A DNA stretch of 64,000 nucleotides from assembly GCF_025165795.1 (NCBI RefSeq), contig NZ_JAJAGO010000002.1, positions 372,001-436,000 of the forward strand, written 5' to 3'. Shown here in pieces: positions 43,221-50,600 of the stretch (positions are counted from its first letter, which is position 1; every line of letters begins with the position of its first letter). The position numbers were made by a program, and so were the translations under genes. Below the pieces are notes generated by a model. That model searched no databases. It was given only the letters and a program-made list of their open reading frames with translations, and was not told the origin of the DNA. The DNA comes from Streptomyces gossypii (GTDB lineage: Bacteria; Actinomycetota; Actinomycetes; Streptomycetales; Streptomycetaceae).

Positions 43221-43382
43221 CTACTCGTCCTCGGAGCTCTCGGCGGCAGGGCCGCCCACGACCACATCGCCGTACACGACGCCACCGGTCACGCCCACCT
43301 GGTCACCCACAACCACAGAACCGCCGAAGGTGACGCTGGCATTGCCGAAGTCGAAGACGGTGCTGCTCTTTTCGTCGCTCAT
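43221..43382 (-). CDS. Uncatalogued 53-residue AICE protein
   Basis: A short gene (ATG at 43382, TAG at 43221) with a strong ribosome site AGGAGAG 5 nt upstream. The product starts MSDEKSSTVFDFGNASVTFG, continues with Val/Gly-rich beta-like repeats (GSVVVGDQVGVTGGVVYGDV) and ends in an acidic tail (AESSEDE). There is no known domain. It heads the transfer operon and is flanked on both sides by tRNA-like minihelices. Confidence 0.65.
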   Translation of the reverse strand: MSDEKSSTVFDFGNASVTFGGSVVVGDQVGVTGGVVYGDVVVGGPAAESSEDE

Positions 43383-43430
43383 CTGTCTCTCCTCTGTGCG
43401 CTTGGCCTGGCACGCGGTCGGTCGACCGCC

Positions 43431-43480
43431 GCGCCTCGGGCGGGATTCGATCCCGCGCCCTCACGGCTGGATACCGAGGC
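43431..43480 (-). ncRNA. tRNA acceptor/T-arm minihelix mimic 2
   Basis: On the minus strand GCCTCGG (43480-43474) pairs perfectly with CCGAGGC (43439-43433). Inside, GCGGG pairs with CCCGC around the T-loop-like ATCGAAT, stacked directly on the acceptor stem, with a G at the discriminator position. A 17-nt connector replaces D and anticodon arms. It lies about 50 bp upstream of the 53-codon gene, in its probable leader. Confidence 0.5.
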
Positions 43481-43653
43481 TGTGGAAGTGCGCGGACCTC
43501 GTCCGCGCGGTCCGTCTTTTCAAATCGGGGAGACGGGGCCCACCTATGCAGTTGTCGAAGAACTGACGCTTCCTTCGGACCCGTGTCACGGGGCCCTCCG
43601 GGCGCTGATCTGCGCAGATGGGAACACAACATGGTTGCGTTGACCCACCTGCT

Positions 43654-43673
43654 CAACTTGTTGGAACAAGTTG
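43654..43673. promoter_or_regulatory. GntR (KorSA-like) operator candidate
   Basis: Perfect 9-bp inverted repeat CAACTTGTT-GG-AACAAGTTG in the gap between the transfer operon (minus) and the GntR gene (plus). A half site AACAAGTT recurs at 43734-43741, 25 bp before the GntR start. The layout suits a repressor that controls itself and the divergent transfer operon. Confidence 0.75.
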
Positions 43674-43765
43674 ATAGAGTGATACTGCACCGACAGGCAG
43701 TGATGAGTCAAGCGATTGGGGCCCGCATGTACCAACAAGTTCAGCGAGTGCGCCATGATGAGGGC

Positions 43766-44539
43766 ATGAGCAAGCAGCCGAAGTACCGGCAGGTGGCCGA
43801 CGCCCTGCGCCGCGAGATCGACAACGGCGACTACCCGCCCGGCTCGCGGCTGCCCTCGGAGAGTGAGCTGTCAGCCCGTTTCAGCGCGTCGCGCAACACC
43901 GTGCGCGCGGGTCTGAACCTGCTGGTCACCGAGGGTTTGGTGTCGTCCAGCCAGGGGCTCGGATACGAGGTGCGCAAGCACGAGGTCTTCGAGCTGAACG
44001 CGTCCAGATTCGAGAACCTGAGCTTTCCGCAGAGCGGAGACTCCTACAGCACCGACGTGACGAACGCCGGGCGGCGACCGCGCCAGACGTTCCGCGTGGA
44101 GATGACTCCTGCACCCGGCTACGTCGCGGAGCGGCTGAACGTCGAGCCGGGGTCAACCAGCGTCTTGCGCTTCTGCCATCGCTTCGTAGACGACGTGCCG
44201 TGGTCGACGCAGGCCACGCACTACCCGGAATGGCTCGTCGCGAAGGGCCCCCGGCTGACTGAACCGGGCGACATCGAGGAGGGTACGACCCGCTACCTGG
44301 CGAGCCTGGGCGTTGAGCAGGTCGGGTACTTCGACGAGATCGCTACCCGCATGCCCACGCCCGATGAGGCGCGGCTTCTGGAGATCGGCGCCGGTGTCCC
44401 CGTCCTGCTCTGGACTCGCGTCGGCTACTCCGGCGAGCAGGCAATCCGCTGCACCGTCACTACCTTCCGAGGTGACCTGAATCGCATGAACTACGAGATC
44501 GGCGACCTGTCGGCACGGAGCGAAAACGAGCCTCAGTGA
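43766..44539 (+). CDS. GntR/HutC-family repressor (KorSA-like)
   Basis: A 257-residue regulator. The N-terminal winged helix (KYRQVADALRREIDNGDYPPGSRLPSE) is followed by a UTRA ligand domain (residues ~85-245). KorSA-type GntR repressors keep AICE excision and transfer genes silent. The ATG at 43766 begins the HTH. Upstream in-frame ATGs (for example 43631) would read through the operator. The stop overlaps the acetyltransferase start by 3-4 nt. Confidence 0.9.
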   Translation: MSKQPKYRQVADALRREIDNGDYPPGSRLPSESELSARFSASRNTVRAGLNLLVTEGLVSSSQGLGYEVRKHEVFELNASRFENLSFPQSGDSYSTDVTNAGRRPRQTFRVEMTPAPGYVAERLNVEPGSTSVLRFCHRFVDDVPWSTQATHYPEWLVAKGPRLTEPGDIEEGTTRYLASLGVEQVGYFDEIATRMPTPDEARLLEIGAGVPVLLWTRVGYSGEQAIRCTVTTFRGDLNRMNYEIGDLSARSENEPQ

Positions 44540-45105
44540 TAGTCACCCCTGCCCAGCCGGACGACTTGACCAGGCTGCTCGCCTTCCGTGAGGAAGCGGC
44601 TGCCTGGCTCAGCGAACTCGGCAGCGACCAGTGGACCCGTCCGTATCCGGCGGACCGCCTACTGGCCACCATCGAGGCCGGAACCGTCTTCATGGTCCGC
44701 GACGGCGCGTCGATCCCTGCCACCATCACCATCACTCCGGAAGCCGAGCAAGGTCTCTGGACGGACGAGGAGCTGGCAGAGCCGTCGATCTTCGTCAACA
44801 AGCTCACGGTGGCTCGTACGCACGCCGGGCAGAACCTCGGTGGTCGGCTGCTCGACTGGGCCGGGGACCGGGCCTACCGGGCGTCGGCGAAGTGGCTCCG
44901 GCTGGACGCCTGGACAACGAACGAAGCGCTTCAGCGCTACTACCGGCAGCAGGGGTTCGAGCACGTCCGCACGGTCCGGGAAGGCGGGGCGGTCAACGGC
45001 GGTCCGCGCGTCTCCGGATGGCTGGCGCAACGTCCCACCCGTCTGGCGGAGCACGGATTCGTAGACGAGACACCCGCGCCGGAGCCCGTGTCTCCCGGCG
45101 ACTGA
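44536..45105 (+). CDS. GNAT N-acetyltransferase (AICE cargo)
   Basis: A 189-residue GNAT protein with an acetyl-CoA-binding segment KLTVARTHAGQNLGGRLLDWA and the C-terminal LRLDAWTTNEALQRYYRQQGFEHV. The GTG overlaps the GntR stop (GTGA), so it is expressed with the repressor. The substrate is unknown. Acetyltransferases beside the GntR gene recur in AICEs, to my knowledge. Confidence 0.88.
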   Translation: MIVTPAQPDDLTRLLAFREEAAAWLSELGSDQWTRPYPADRLLATIEAGTVFMVRDGASIPATITITPEAEQGLWTDEELAEPSIFVNKLTVARTHAGQNLGGRLLDWAGDRAYRASAKWLRLDAWTTNEALQRYYRQQGFEHVRTVREGGAVNGGPRVSGWLAQRPTRLAEHGFVDETPAPEPVSPGD

Positions 45106-45125
45106 TCGGCCCCGTTCGGTGGCCC

Positions 45126-45144
45126 ATGGGCCATCTGTGGGCCA
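45126..45144. repeat. Candidate integrase arm site, right end
   Basis: ATGGGCCATCTGTGGGCCA, matching 33066-33084 at 18 of 19 positions in the same orientation. It ends 72 bp before the attR core. In the excised circle the two copies would flank the core as direct repeats. Confidence 0.55.
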
Positions 45145-45216
45145 AGGGCAGCGGATGGAGCGCGGCGGAGGGCTCTCGTGCAGGTCAGAGCATTGAGCTG
45201 GTCGGTATCGCGACGC

Positions 45217-45273
45217 TCTTGAAAACCGTCGTGGCGGCAACGTCACCGTGGGTTCGAATCCCACCGCCTCCGC
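45217..45273 (+). repeat. attR: 57-bp attachment repeat
   Basis: Exact copy of 32897-32953, comprising the 3' part of tRNA-Ser without its 5' half. It marks the right boundary of the element. Confidence 0.95.
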
Positions 45274-45293
45274 AGCTCATGGCCGTGCTGGTC

Positions 45294-45328
45294 AGAAGGG
45301 GTGCCTCTCGCTGAGAGGCACCCCTTCT
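45294..45328 (+). terminator. Original tRNA-Ser terminator, now displaced
   Basis: AGAAGGGGTGCCTCTC and GAGAGGCACCCCTTCT form a perfect 16-bp stem with a 3-nt loop, 20 bp after attR. Before insertion it would have followed tRNA-Ser directly. Confidence 0.85.
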
Positions 45329-45377
45329 CATGGCGAAAATGGGGGGCGCACGCCCCCGGCATGGGAAATCATTCAGC

Positions 45378-46256
45378 ATGCGACCGGATGGCTGGCACCT
45401 CACCGAAGACGTTGGCGACTTCCTGGCCCGATCCGGAGACTTCCTGCGCTCACGGCCCGCCCTGCACACCATGCCGCTGACGGTGACGGAGAAACTCCGC
45501 ACACACGGGGCGGACGCATACGGCGCCCAAGCCACCGTCTTCGGCCGACTGGAGCGAGCGGGCAAGGTCCGTGCCGCCTTCTACCGGCTCCCGTCCCGCG
45601 GTCTCAGCCTCACCCCGCTCAGCCCCGAGCATGCCGACACCCTCGCCGCCCGCCTGGCCGCCCTCTGGCCCTCCCTCCCCTATGTCAGTGCGGACCACGG
45701 CACCGCCACCGCCTTCGCTGAGGCATGGCAGCGGCACACGGGTGCGGCGCCGACGCTCGGCAAGCGGATCCGTCTGTACCGTCTCGGCACGCTCACCCCG
45801 CCGGAACCGCTCCCGGAGGGCCGGGGCCGAGTCGCGGGTGAGCAGGACCATGAGCAAGTCGTGCGCTGGTGCGGCGAGTTCGTCGAAACCGTCGGAGAAG
45901 TCCCCGCCGTGGACGCCGCCTCCTGGGCCGGCTCGCGCTTCGCCGACAGACACTTCACGTTCTGGGAGACACCGGACGGCACTCCCGCCTCCGTGGCGGC
46001 CGTTACCTCGATGGTCGCCGGCCATGTCCGGGTGGACCCCGTCTACACCCCGGCTCACCTCCGGGGCCGTGGCTATGCGGGCGGCGTGACGGTCGAGGTG
46101 AGCAGGGCCGCGCTGGCCGCGGGCGCGACGGACGTCGTGCTCTTCGCGGACCCTGCCAACCCCACCAGCAACGCCCTCTACCAGCGCATCGGATACGCCC
46201 CGGTCACCGACTGGGCCGTGTACGACTTCTCATGTGCCGCACCGGAAGCCGGTTGA
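45378..46256 (+). CDS. GNAT-family acetyltransferase
   Basis: A 292-residue protein. The first 140 residues are a divergent N-terminal region (RPDGWHLTEDVGDFLARSG), and the C-terminal GNAT domain has RVDPVYTPAHLRGRGYAGGVTVEVSRAAL and FADPANPTSNALYQRIGY. I chose the ATG at 45378. It lies just outside the integrated element and upstream of the ferric reductase but without an iron box of its own. The substrate is unknown. It is unlikely to be the siderophore acylase, but this is untested. Confidence 0.85.
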   Translation: MRPDGWHLTEDVGDFLARSGDFLRSRPALHTMPLTVTEKLRTHGADAYGAQATVFGRLERAGKVRAAFYRLPSRGLSLTPLSPEHADTLAARLAALWPSLPYVSADHGTATAFAEAWQRHTGAAPTLGKRIRLYRLGTLTPPEPLPEGRGRVAGEQDHEQVVRWCGEFVETVGEVPAVDAASWAGSRFADRHFTFWETPDGTPASVAAVTSMVAGHVRVDPVYTPAHLRGRGYAGGVTVEVSRAALAAGATDVVLFADPANPTSNALYQRIGYAPVTDWAVYDFSCAAPEAG

Positions 46257-46312
46257 GAACGTGGGAGCGGAGAGGTGCGCAGGGGGCTGGCGGGGCTGGT
46301 GGGAGAGGACTG

Positions 46313-46331
46313 TAAGGTAAGGCTTACTTGC
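46313..46331. promoter_or_regulatory. Iron box upstream of the ferric reductase gene
   Basis: TAAGGTAAGGCTTACTTGC matches 13 of 19 positions of the DmdR1/IdeR-type consensus TTAGGTTAGGCTCACCTAA, 38 bp upstream of the GTG start. Confidence 0.65.
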
Positions 46332-46369
46332 CTTGCCGGTCCGTGATTCCGTGAGGAAAAGCCACTCCC

Positions 46370-47221
46370 GTGCTGCTCAAAGACCCTGCCCGCACTGCCG
46401 GTTCCGCGCCGTTGGTCGGAAGTTATCGCAGACTGCGGGCGCTTACGCCGCTCGCGCAGTTCGAGGTGGGGCTGCCGGAGACCGGCGAGAGCTGGGTGAC
46501 CGGACGTCAGCTCGCTGAGGACGCTGCCGTGACCGAGGGGCTCGTCCAGGCCGAGACCGAGCGCATCCGCGAGGCGTACGGTACGGCTCCGCGCCGCGAC
46601 GTCGCGGCGACGTGGGTGCTTCACCGCTACGCCTTCACGGTGTGCCTGGCGTTGAGCGCCCCCTGGTTCCTGGAGCGCAGGGTGCCCCGGCTGCCGCTGG
46701 ACGGCGTCGGCTACGGATGGCGGGACCGGACGCTGCTGCTGCGTCCCTCCGCCGTGAGCTGTCTGCCGGGCGATCCGGCGGCGGAGCGGCACGGTGCCCT
46801 CCCGGTGGCGGGCACGGCGGAGTTGCGTGCCGAGCTGCGTACGGCGGTCGCCGCGCATCTGGGCCCGGTGCTGGACGCGTTCCGGCCTTTCGTGCGCCGT
46901 GGCCCGAGCGCGCTGTGGGGCATGGCCTGTGACGAACTGACCGACGCGGTACGGCATCTGGGGCGGGTCCTGGAGGTTCCCCGGACCGCCGCAGACGCCG
47001 CTGCCGCGCTGTTGCCGGGCGGCACACCGCCGTTCGTGGGCGACGCGGGCTTCGGTCCGCGGAGTGCAGCCGACGGGCAGGCAGCCGACGGGCAAGCGGG
47101 CGGCGGGCAAGCGAGCGGCGGGCAAGCGGGCGGCGAGCCGCCCCGTACGCGAGTCGGCTGCTGTCTCTACTACACCTTGCGGCCCGCCGAGTTGTGTGCG
47201 GGATGCCCGCGCGCCTGCTGA
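46370..47221 (+). CDS. (2Fe-2S) ferric-siderophore reductase (FhuF-like)
   Basis: A 283-residue cytoplasmic protein that would reduce Fe(III)-siderophores to release iron. The C-terminus has the FhuF-type cluster motif CC-x10-C-x2-C (GCCLYYTLRPAELCAGC). A Gly/Gln/Asp-rich segment encoded by five 15-bp repeats lies just before it. The GTG start and the iron box upstream place it in the iron regulon. It is convergent with the siderophore-binding lipoprotein, whose open frame, after stop loss, runs antisense through the whole gene. Confidence 0.88.
   Translation: MLLKDPARTAGSAPLVGSYRRLRALTPLAQFEVGLPETGESWVTGRQLAEDAAVTEGLVQAETERIREAYGTAPRRDVAATWVLHRYAFTVCLALSAPWFLERRVPRLPLDGVGYGWRDRTLLLRPSAVSCLPGDPAAERHGALPVAGTAELRAELRTAVAAHLGPVLDAFRPFVRRGPSALWGMACDELTDAVRHLGRVLEVPRTAADAAAALLPGGTPPFVGDAGFGPRSAADGQAADGQAGGGQASGGQAGGEPPRTRVGCCLYYTLRPAELCAGCPRAC
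47066..47140 (+). repeat. Five 15-bp imperfect tandem repeats inside the reductase gene
   Basis: Units such as GCAGCCGACGGGCAG and GCGGGCGGCGGGCAA encode AADGQ/AGGGQ-type pentapeptides between the main domain and the iron-sulfur motif. Probably a variable-length linker. Confidence 0.75.
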
Positions 47222-47232
47222 GGGTCTGACGC

Positions 47233-47266
47233 GGGCGGGGCCGGACCCGGAGGTCCGGCCCCGCCC
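47233..47266. terminator. Bidirectional terminator between convergent iron genes
   Basis: GGGCGGGGCCGGACC and GGTCCGGCCCCGCCC form a perfect 15-bp stem with a 4-nt loop, 12 bp after the reductase stop. Confidence 0.85.
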
Positions 47267-47290
47267 GTCCTGGCCGTCGCTGCCGGCCGG

Positions 47291-48304
47291 GCAGCGGGGG
47301 GCCGCCGCGACCCCCGAGGTCGTCGCGCTGTCGTCCAGGACGCGGTTCGCGCCGTAGAGACCCACCGCGCTCATCCAGATCGCGTCGTCGGCCTCGTGGA
47401 TCTCGCCCTCGAGCTGCTTCCACAGCGGGTTGGCCTCGAACTTGTCCTTGGTCTTCTGGGAGAGGCCGCCCTCGTCCGCGTAGGTGGTGATGAAGATGTC
47501 GTCGGCGTCCATCTTCTTGATCTCCTCGTCGGAGATCTCGGTGTTGAAGTCGTTGCCCTTGGCGGCGTCGGGCTTGTCGAAGCCGAGGTCGTTCATGATG
47601 ACCCCGGTGTAGGTGTTCTCCTGGTAGATGCGTGTCGGACCGTCGACGAAGCGGACGACGGACACCTCGGGGTTGCCGCCTTCCTTCTTGCGGACGCTGT
47701 CACCGATGGTCGTGGCCCGCTTCTCGAAGGCGCTGACCTTCTGCTCCGCCAGCTTCTCCTTGCCGAGAGCCTCCCCGACGAGGTTGAGGTTCTCCTTCCA
47801 GGTCCCGCCGGTGGTCTCGGAGAAGACGGTCGGTGCGATCTTCTGGAGCTGCGGGAACAGCTTCTCGTGCCGCACCTTCGCGGAGAGGATCAGGTCGGGC
47901 TCCAGCGCCGCGATCTTCTCGAGGCTGGGCTCGTCGAGAGTGCCCACGGGCTCGGCGTCCGCAGCGAACTTCTCCCGGTCCTCGCCGAAGTAGTCGGGCA
48001 GCTCCTCGTCCGAGCCGGCCAGCGTCGTGTAGCCGACGACCTTGCCCTCCAGCGCCAAGGTCGCGTCGACGAAGGTCATGTCGAGGGCGACGATGCGCTT
48101 GGGGCTCTCGTCCAGCGTCGCCGAGTCCATCGCGTGCTTGACCGTACGCGGGAACGCGGAGTCCGAAGAGGAGCTGCCCTTGTCGTCCTTGGCTTCGCTG
48201 TCGTCCTCGGAGTCGCTGCCGCATGCGGCGGTGGCGAGGAGTCCGGCGGTTGCTGCGACGATACCGACCGTACGGCCGATCCGGGTGAGCCACTGGGCTC
48301 TCAT
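47291..48304 (-). CDS. Iron-siderophore ABC transporter substrate-binding lipoprotein, stop codon lost
   Basis: The lipoprotein signal (TAACGS lipobox) is followed by a FecB/DesE-type periplasmic-binding fold (PKRIVALDMTFVDATLALEGKVVGY, EKIAALEPDLILSAK, read in pieces). A normal 337-residue protein ends at APR, where the next codon is TGC (47293-47291) instead of a stop. The frame then stays open through the terminator and antisense through the reductase gene to TGA at 46178, giving 708 residues. Either a real stop loss or a base error. An iron box lies upstream. Confidence 0.82.
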
Positions 48305-48336
48305 GAGGGTGTCCCTTCTTCCGTGAGTGTGCGGCG

Positions 48337-48355
48337 TAAGGATAGGCTCGCCTAA
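48337..48355. promoter_or_regulatory. Iron box in the divergent lipoprotein/permease promoter
   Basis: TAAGGATAGGCTCGCCTAA matches 16 of 19 positions of the DmdR1/IdeR-type consensus. It lies 33 bp upstream of the binding-protein start and 39 bp upstream of the permease start, so it can control both directions. Confidence 0.85.
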
Positions 48356-48393
48356 CTATTTATACGGACTCGGAAGCCGGACCGGAGGAGATC

Positions 48394-49449
48394 GTGACAG
48401 AAGCGCTATCTGCCCCACCGCGTGAAGCGGTGCCCCGGCAGGTCGCGGACGCGCGCGCGGCCAGACGCTGGGGCGGGCTCGCCGTACTGTGCGGAGTCCT
48501 TCTTCTCGCCGCGCTGCTCAGCGTCGTACTCGGCAGCAAGCCCCTGAGCCTGGGCCAGGTGTGGCACGGCCTGTGGAGCCCGACGGGCACCGAGGGCGAT
48601 GTCATCATCCGCTCGCTGCGGCTGCCGCGCACCGCGCTCGCGGTGGTGGCCGGATGTGCGCTCGGCGTCGCCGGGGCCCTGATGCAGGGCCACACCCGCA
48701 ATCCGATCGCCGACCCGGTACTGCTCGGAGTGAGCGCCGGTGCGGGGATGTTCGTCGCGGGCGGGATCTTCGTGCTCGGGATCAGCTCGCTGTACGGCTA
48801 TGTCTGGTTCGGTTTCGCCGGTGCGATGCTCGCCACCACCGTCGTCTATCTCGTCGGCACCGCCGCCCGGGGCGGAGCGACCCCGGTGACCCTGGCGCTC
48901 GCCGGAGCCGCGGTGCACGCGCTGTTCACCGCGCTCACCGCCGGGATGATCCTCCTCGACCAACGCGCCCTGGACACCTACCGGTTCTGGACCGTCGGAT
49001 CGGTGGGCGGTCGTCCGATCGACCTCACCCTGGACATGCTGCCGTTCATCGCGCTGGGCCTGCTGCTCGCCGCCGCCAACGCCCCCGGCCTGAACGCCCT
49101 CTCGCTGGGCGAGGACGTAGCGCGGGCGCTGGGCGTACGGGTCGGGCTGACCCGGTTCACGGGAATGGCCGCGATAACCCTGCTGACCGGTACGGCAGTC
49201 GCCGTGTGCGGACCGATCGGTTTCGTCGGGCTGATGGCCACGCACATCGGGCGGGCCTTCACCGGACCCGACTACCGGTGGGTGCTCTGCTACGCCGGGC
49301 TGCTCGGCGCCATCCTGATGGTCTTGGGTGATGTCCTGGGGCGGGTGGTGGCCCGGCCGGGTGAACTGCCGGTGGGCATCATGCTCGCGCTCACCGGGGC
49401 GCCGGTCTTCATCTATCTGGTACGCCGTCGCAAGCCGGTGCGACTGTGA
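48394..49449 (+). CDS. FecCD-family siderophore ABC permease 1
   Basis: A 351-residue permease with about nine or ten membrane helices and FecCD hallmarks (LRLPRTALAVVAGCALGVAGALMQG region, NPIADPVLLGVSAGAG, GFVGLMATHIGR, ELPVGIMLALTGAPVF). It imports ferric siderophores with the divergently encoded binding lipoprotein. GTG start. The stop overlaps the GTG of the second permease. Confidence 0.94.
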   Translation: MTEALSAPPREAVPRQVADARAARRWGGLAVLCGVLLLAALLSVVLGSKPLSLGQVWHGLWSPTGTEGDVIIRSLRLPRTALAVVAGCALGVAGALMQGHTRNPIADPVLLGVSAGAGMFVAGGIFVLGISSLYGYVWFGFAGAMLATTVVYLVGTAARGGATPVTLALAGAAVHALFTALTAGMILLDQRALDTYRFWTVGSVGGRPIDLTLDMLPFIALGLLLAAANAPGLNALSLGEDVARALGVRVGLTRFTGMAAITLLTGTAVAVCGPIGFVGLMATHIGRAFTGPDYRWVLCYAGLLGAILMVLGDVLGRVVARPGELPVGIMLALTGAPVFIYLVRRRKPVRL

Positions 49450-50600
49450 AGGGGGCGGACGAGGCAATGGCGGCTGAGGCTGACACCACCGGCACGGGGA
49501 AGGCCACCGGCCCGGCTGTCCGGGAGACGGGCAGCCTCCTCGTCCCCGGCCGCAAACCGCTCCGCGCCGGAGCGGTGTCCGGCGTGTGGCGCCCGCGCGC
49601 CGTCGTCGTCCCACTGCTCGCCGCCCTCGCCCTCTTCGCCGCCGTCGTCGTCGGCACCGGCCGCGGCGAATCGCCGATCTCGGTGGTGGAGGTGCTGCGC
49701 GTCCTGTTCGGCGGCGGCGACTCCGGCCAGCGGCTCATCGTGATGGAGTTCCGCCTCCCGCGCGCGGTGGTGGGCGCCCTTGTCGGCTCCGCCCTGGCGC
49801 TGGCCGGAGCCATCATCCAGGGCATCGCCCGCAATCCGCTGGCCAGTCCCGACGTGCTGGGCATCACGTACGGCGCGGGCGTCGGCGCCGTCTCGGTGAT
49901 CGTCCTGGGCGGCGAGTACGGCAGCGTCAGCGGACCGCTGGCGGAGATCGGCGTACCGACCGCCTCCGTGGCCGGCGGGCTGCTCACCGCCGCCGTCGTC
50001 TATGTGCTGGGCGTACGGCGCGGGTTGTCCGGATTCCGCGTCCTGCTCGTCGGCGTCGGCATGCAGGCGATCCTCTCCAGCGTCATCTCCTGGCTGCTCA
50101 TCAAGGCGTCCATCGTCGACGCGGGCCGCGCCGTCGTGTGGATGACGGGCAGCCTGAACGGCACCAACTGGGACAACGCGCAGGCCGTCGGCCTGGCTCT
50201 GGCCCTGCTGCTGCCCGCCGCGCTCATCCTCTCCTTCCCGTTCGGCGCGCTGAACTTCGACGACGACACGGCGCGCGGTCTCGGCGTACGGATGAACTCG
50301 GCACGCGCCGCCCTGCTGTTGACCGCCGTCCTGCTCACCGCGACCGCCTGTGCCGCGGCCGGACCGATCACCTTCGTCGCGCTGGTGTGCCCGCAGATCG
50401 CCGTACGGCTGCTGCGCACCGGCACACCGCCGCTGCTGACCTCGGCGCTGATCGGCGGGGCCGTGACGGTGTGGGCGGACGTGCTGGGGCGCACCGCCTT
50501 CGGCCGGGTCGAACTGCCGGTCGGCATCCTCACCGCGGCGCTCGGCGCCCCCTATCTGCTGTACCTGCTCATCCGGAGTGGAAAGGCCCAGCGTTCATGA
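49446..50600 (+). CDS. FecCD-family siderophore ABC permease 2
   Basis: A 384-residue partner permease. A polar N-terminal extension of about 50 residues precedes the FecCD domain (EFRLPRAVVGALVGSALALAG, IARNPLASPDVLGITYGAG, ITFVALVCPQIAVRLL, ELPVGILTAALGAPYLLY). Start and stop overlap the neighbouring genes by 4 nt each, so permeases and ATPase form one translation unit. Confidence 0.94.
   Translation: MKGADEAMAAEADTTGTGKATGPAVRETGSLLVPGRKPLRAGAVSGVWRPRAVVVPLLAALALFAAVVVGTGRGESPISVVEVLRVLFGGGDSGQRLIVMEFRLPRAVVGALVGSALALAGAIIQGIARNPLASPDVLGITYGAGVGAVSVIVLGGEYGSVSGPLAEIGVPTASVAGGLLTAAVVYVLGVRRGLSGFRVLLVGVGMQAILSSVISWLLIKASIVDAGRAVVWMTGSLNGTNWDNAQAVGLALALLLPAALILSFPFGALNFDDDTARGLGVRMNSARAALLLTAVLLTATACAAAGPITFVALVCPQIAVRLLRTGTPPLLTSALIGGAVTVWADVLGRTAFGRVELPVGILTAALGAPYLLYLLIRSGKAQRS

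Larger units (their letters stand above)
32897..45273. mobile_element. Integrated AICE (about 12.3 kb) in tRNA-Ser
   Basis: Identical 57-bp direct repeats (32897-32953 and 45217-45273) bound a module with integrase, excisionase, DUF3631 ATPase, primase-polymerase, TraB-like FtsK ATPase, Spd-like membrane proteins and a GntR repressor. This is the set that defines actinomycete integrative and conjugative elements. All core genes look intact, so the element may be functional. One copy of the repeat plus the interior gives 12,320 bp. No antibiotic-resistance cargo is recognisable. The only obvious accessory gene is a GNAT acetyltransferase. Confidence 0.92.

Noticed and set aside
43161..43480. 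The two minihelices considered as complete tRNA genes
   Set aside because: The acceptor strands are only 10 and 17 nt from the T arms, so there is no room for D and anticodon arms. No longer acceptor pairing was found upstream.
45330..45377. Upstream ATG of the GNAT gene beside attR
   Set aside because: It begins 2 bp after the displaced tRNA terminator and has no ribosome site. The ATG at 45378 fits better.
45378..46256. GNAT gene near attR considered as the missing siderophore acyltransferase
   Set aside because: It is longer than DesC-type enzymes, lies outside the iron-box-controlled units and has a divergent N-terminal half. Kept as an untested possibility only.
46178..47290. Open extension of the siderophore-binding protein considered as a second domain
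   Set aside because: It crosses a perfect terminator and is the exact antisense of the FhuF-like gene. The composition is shadow-like and there is no domain.
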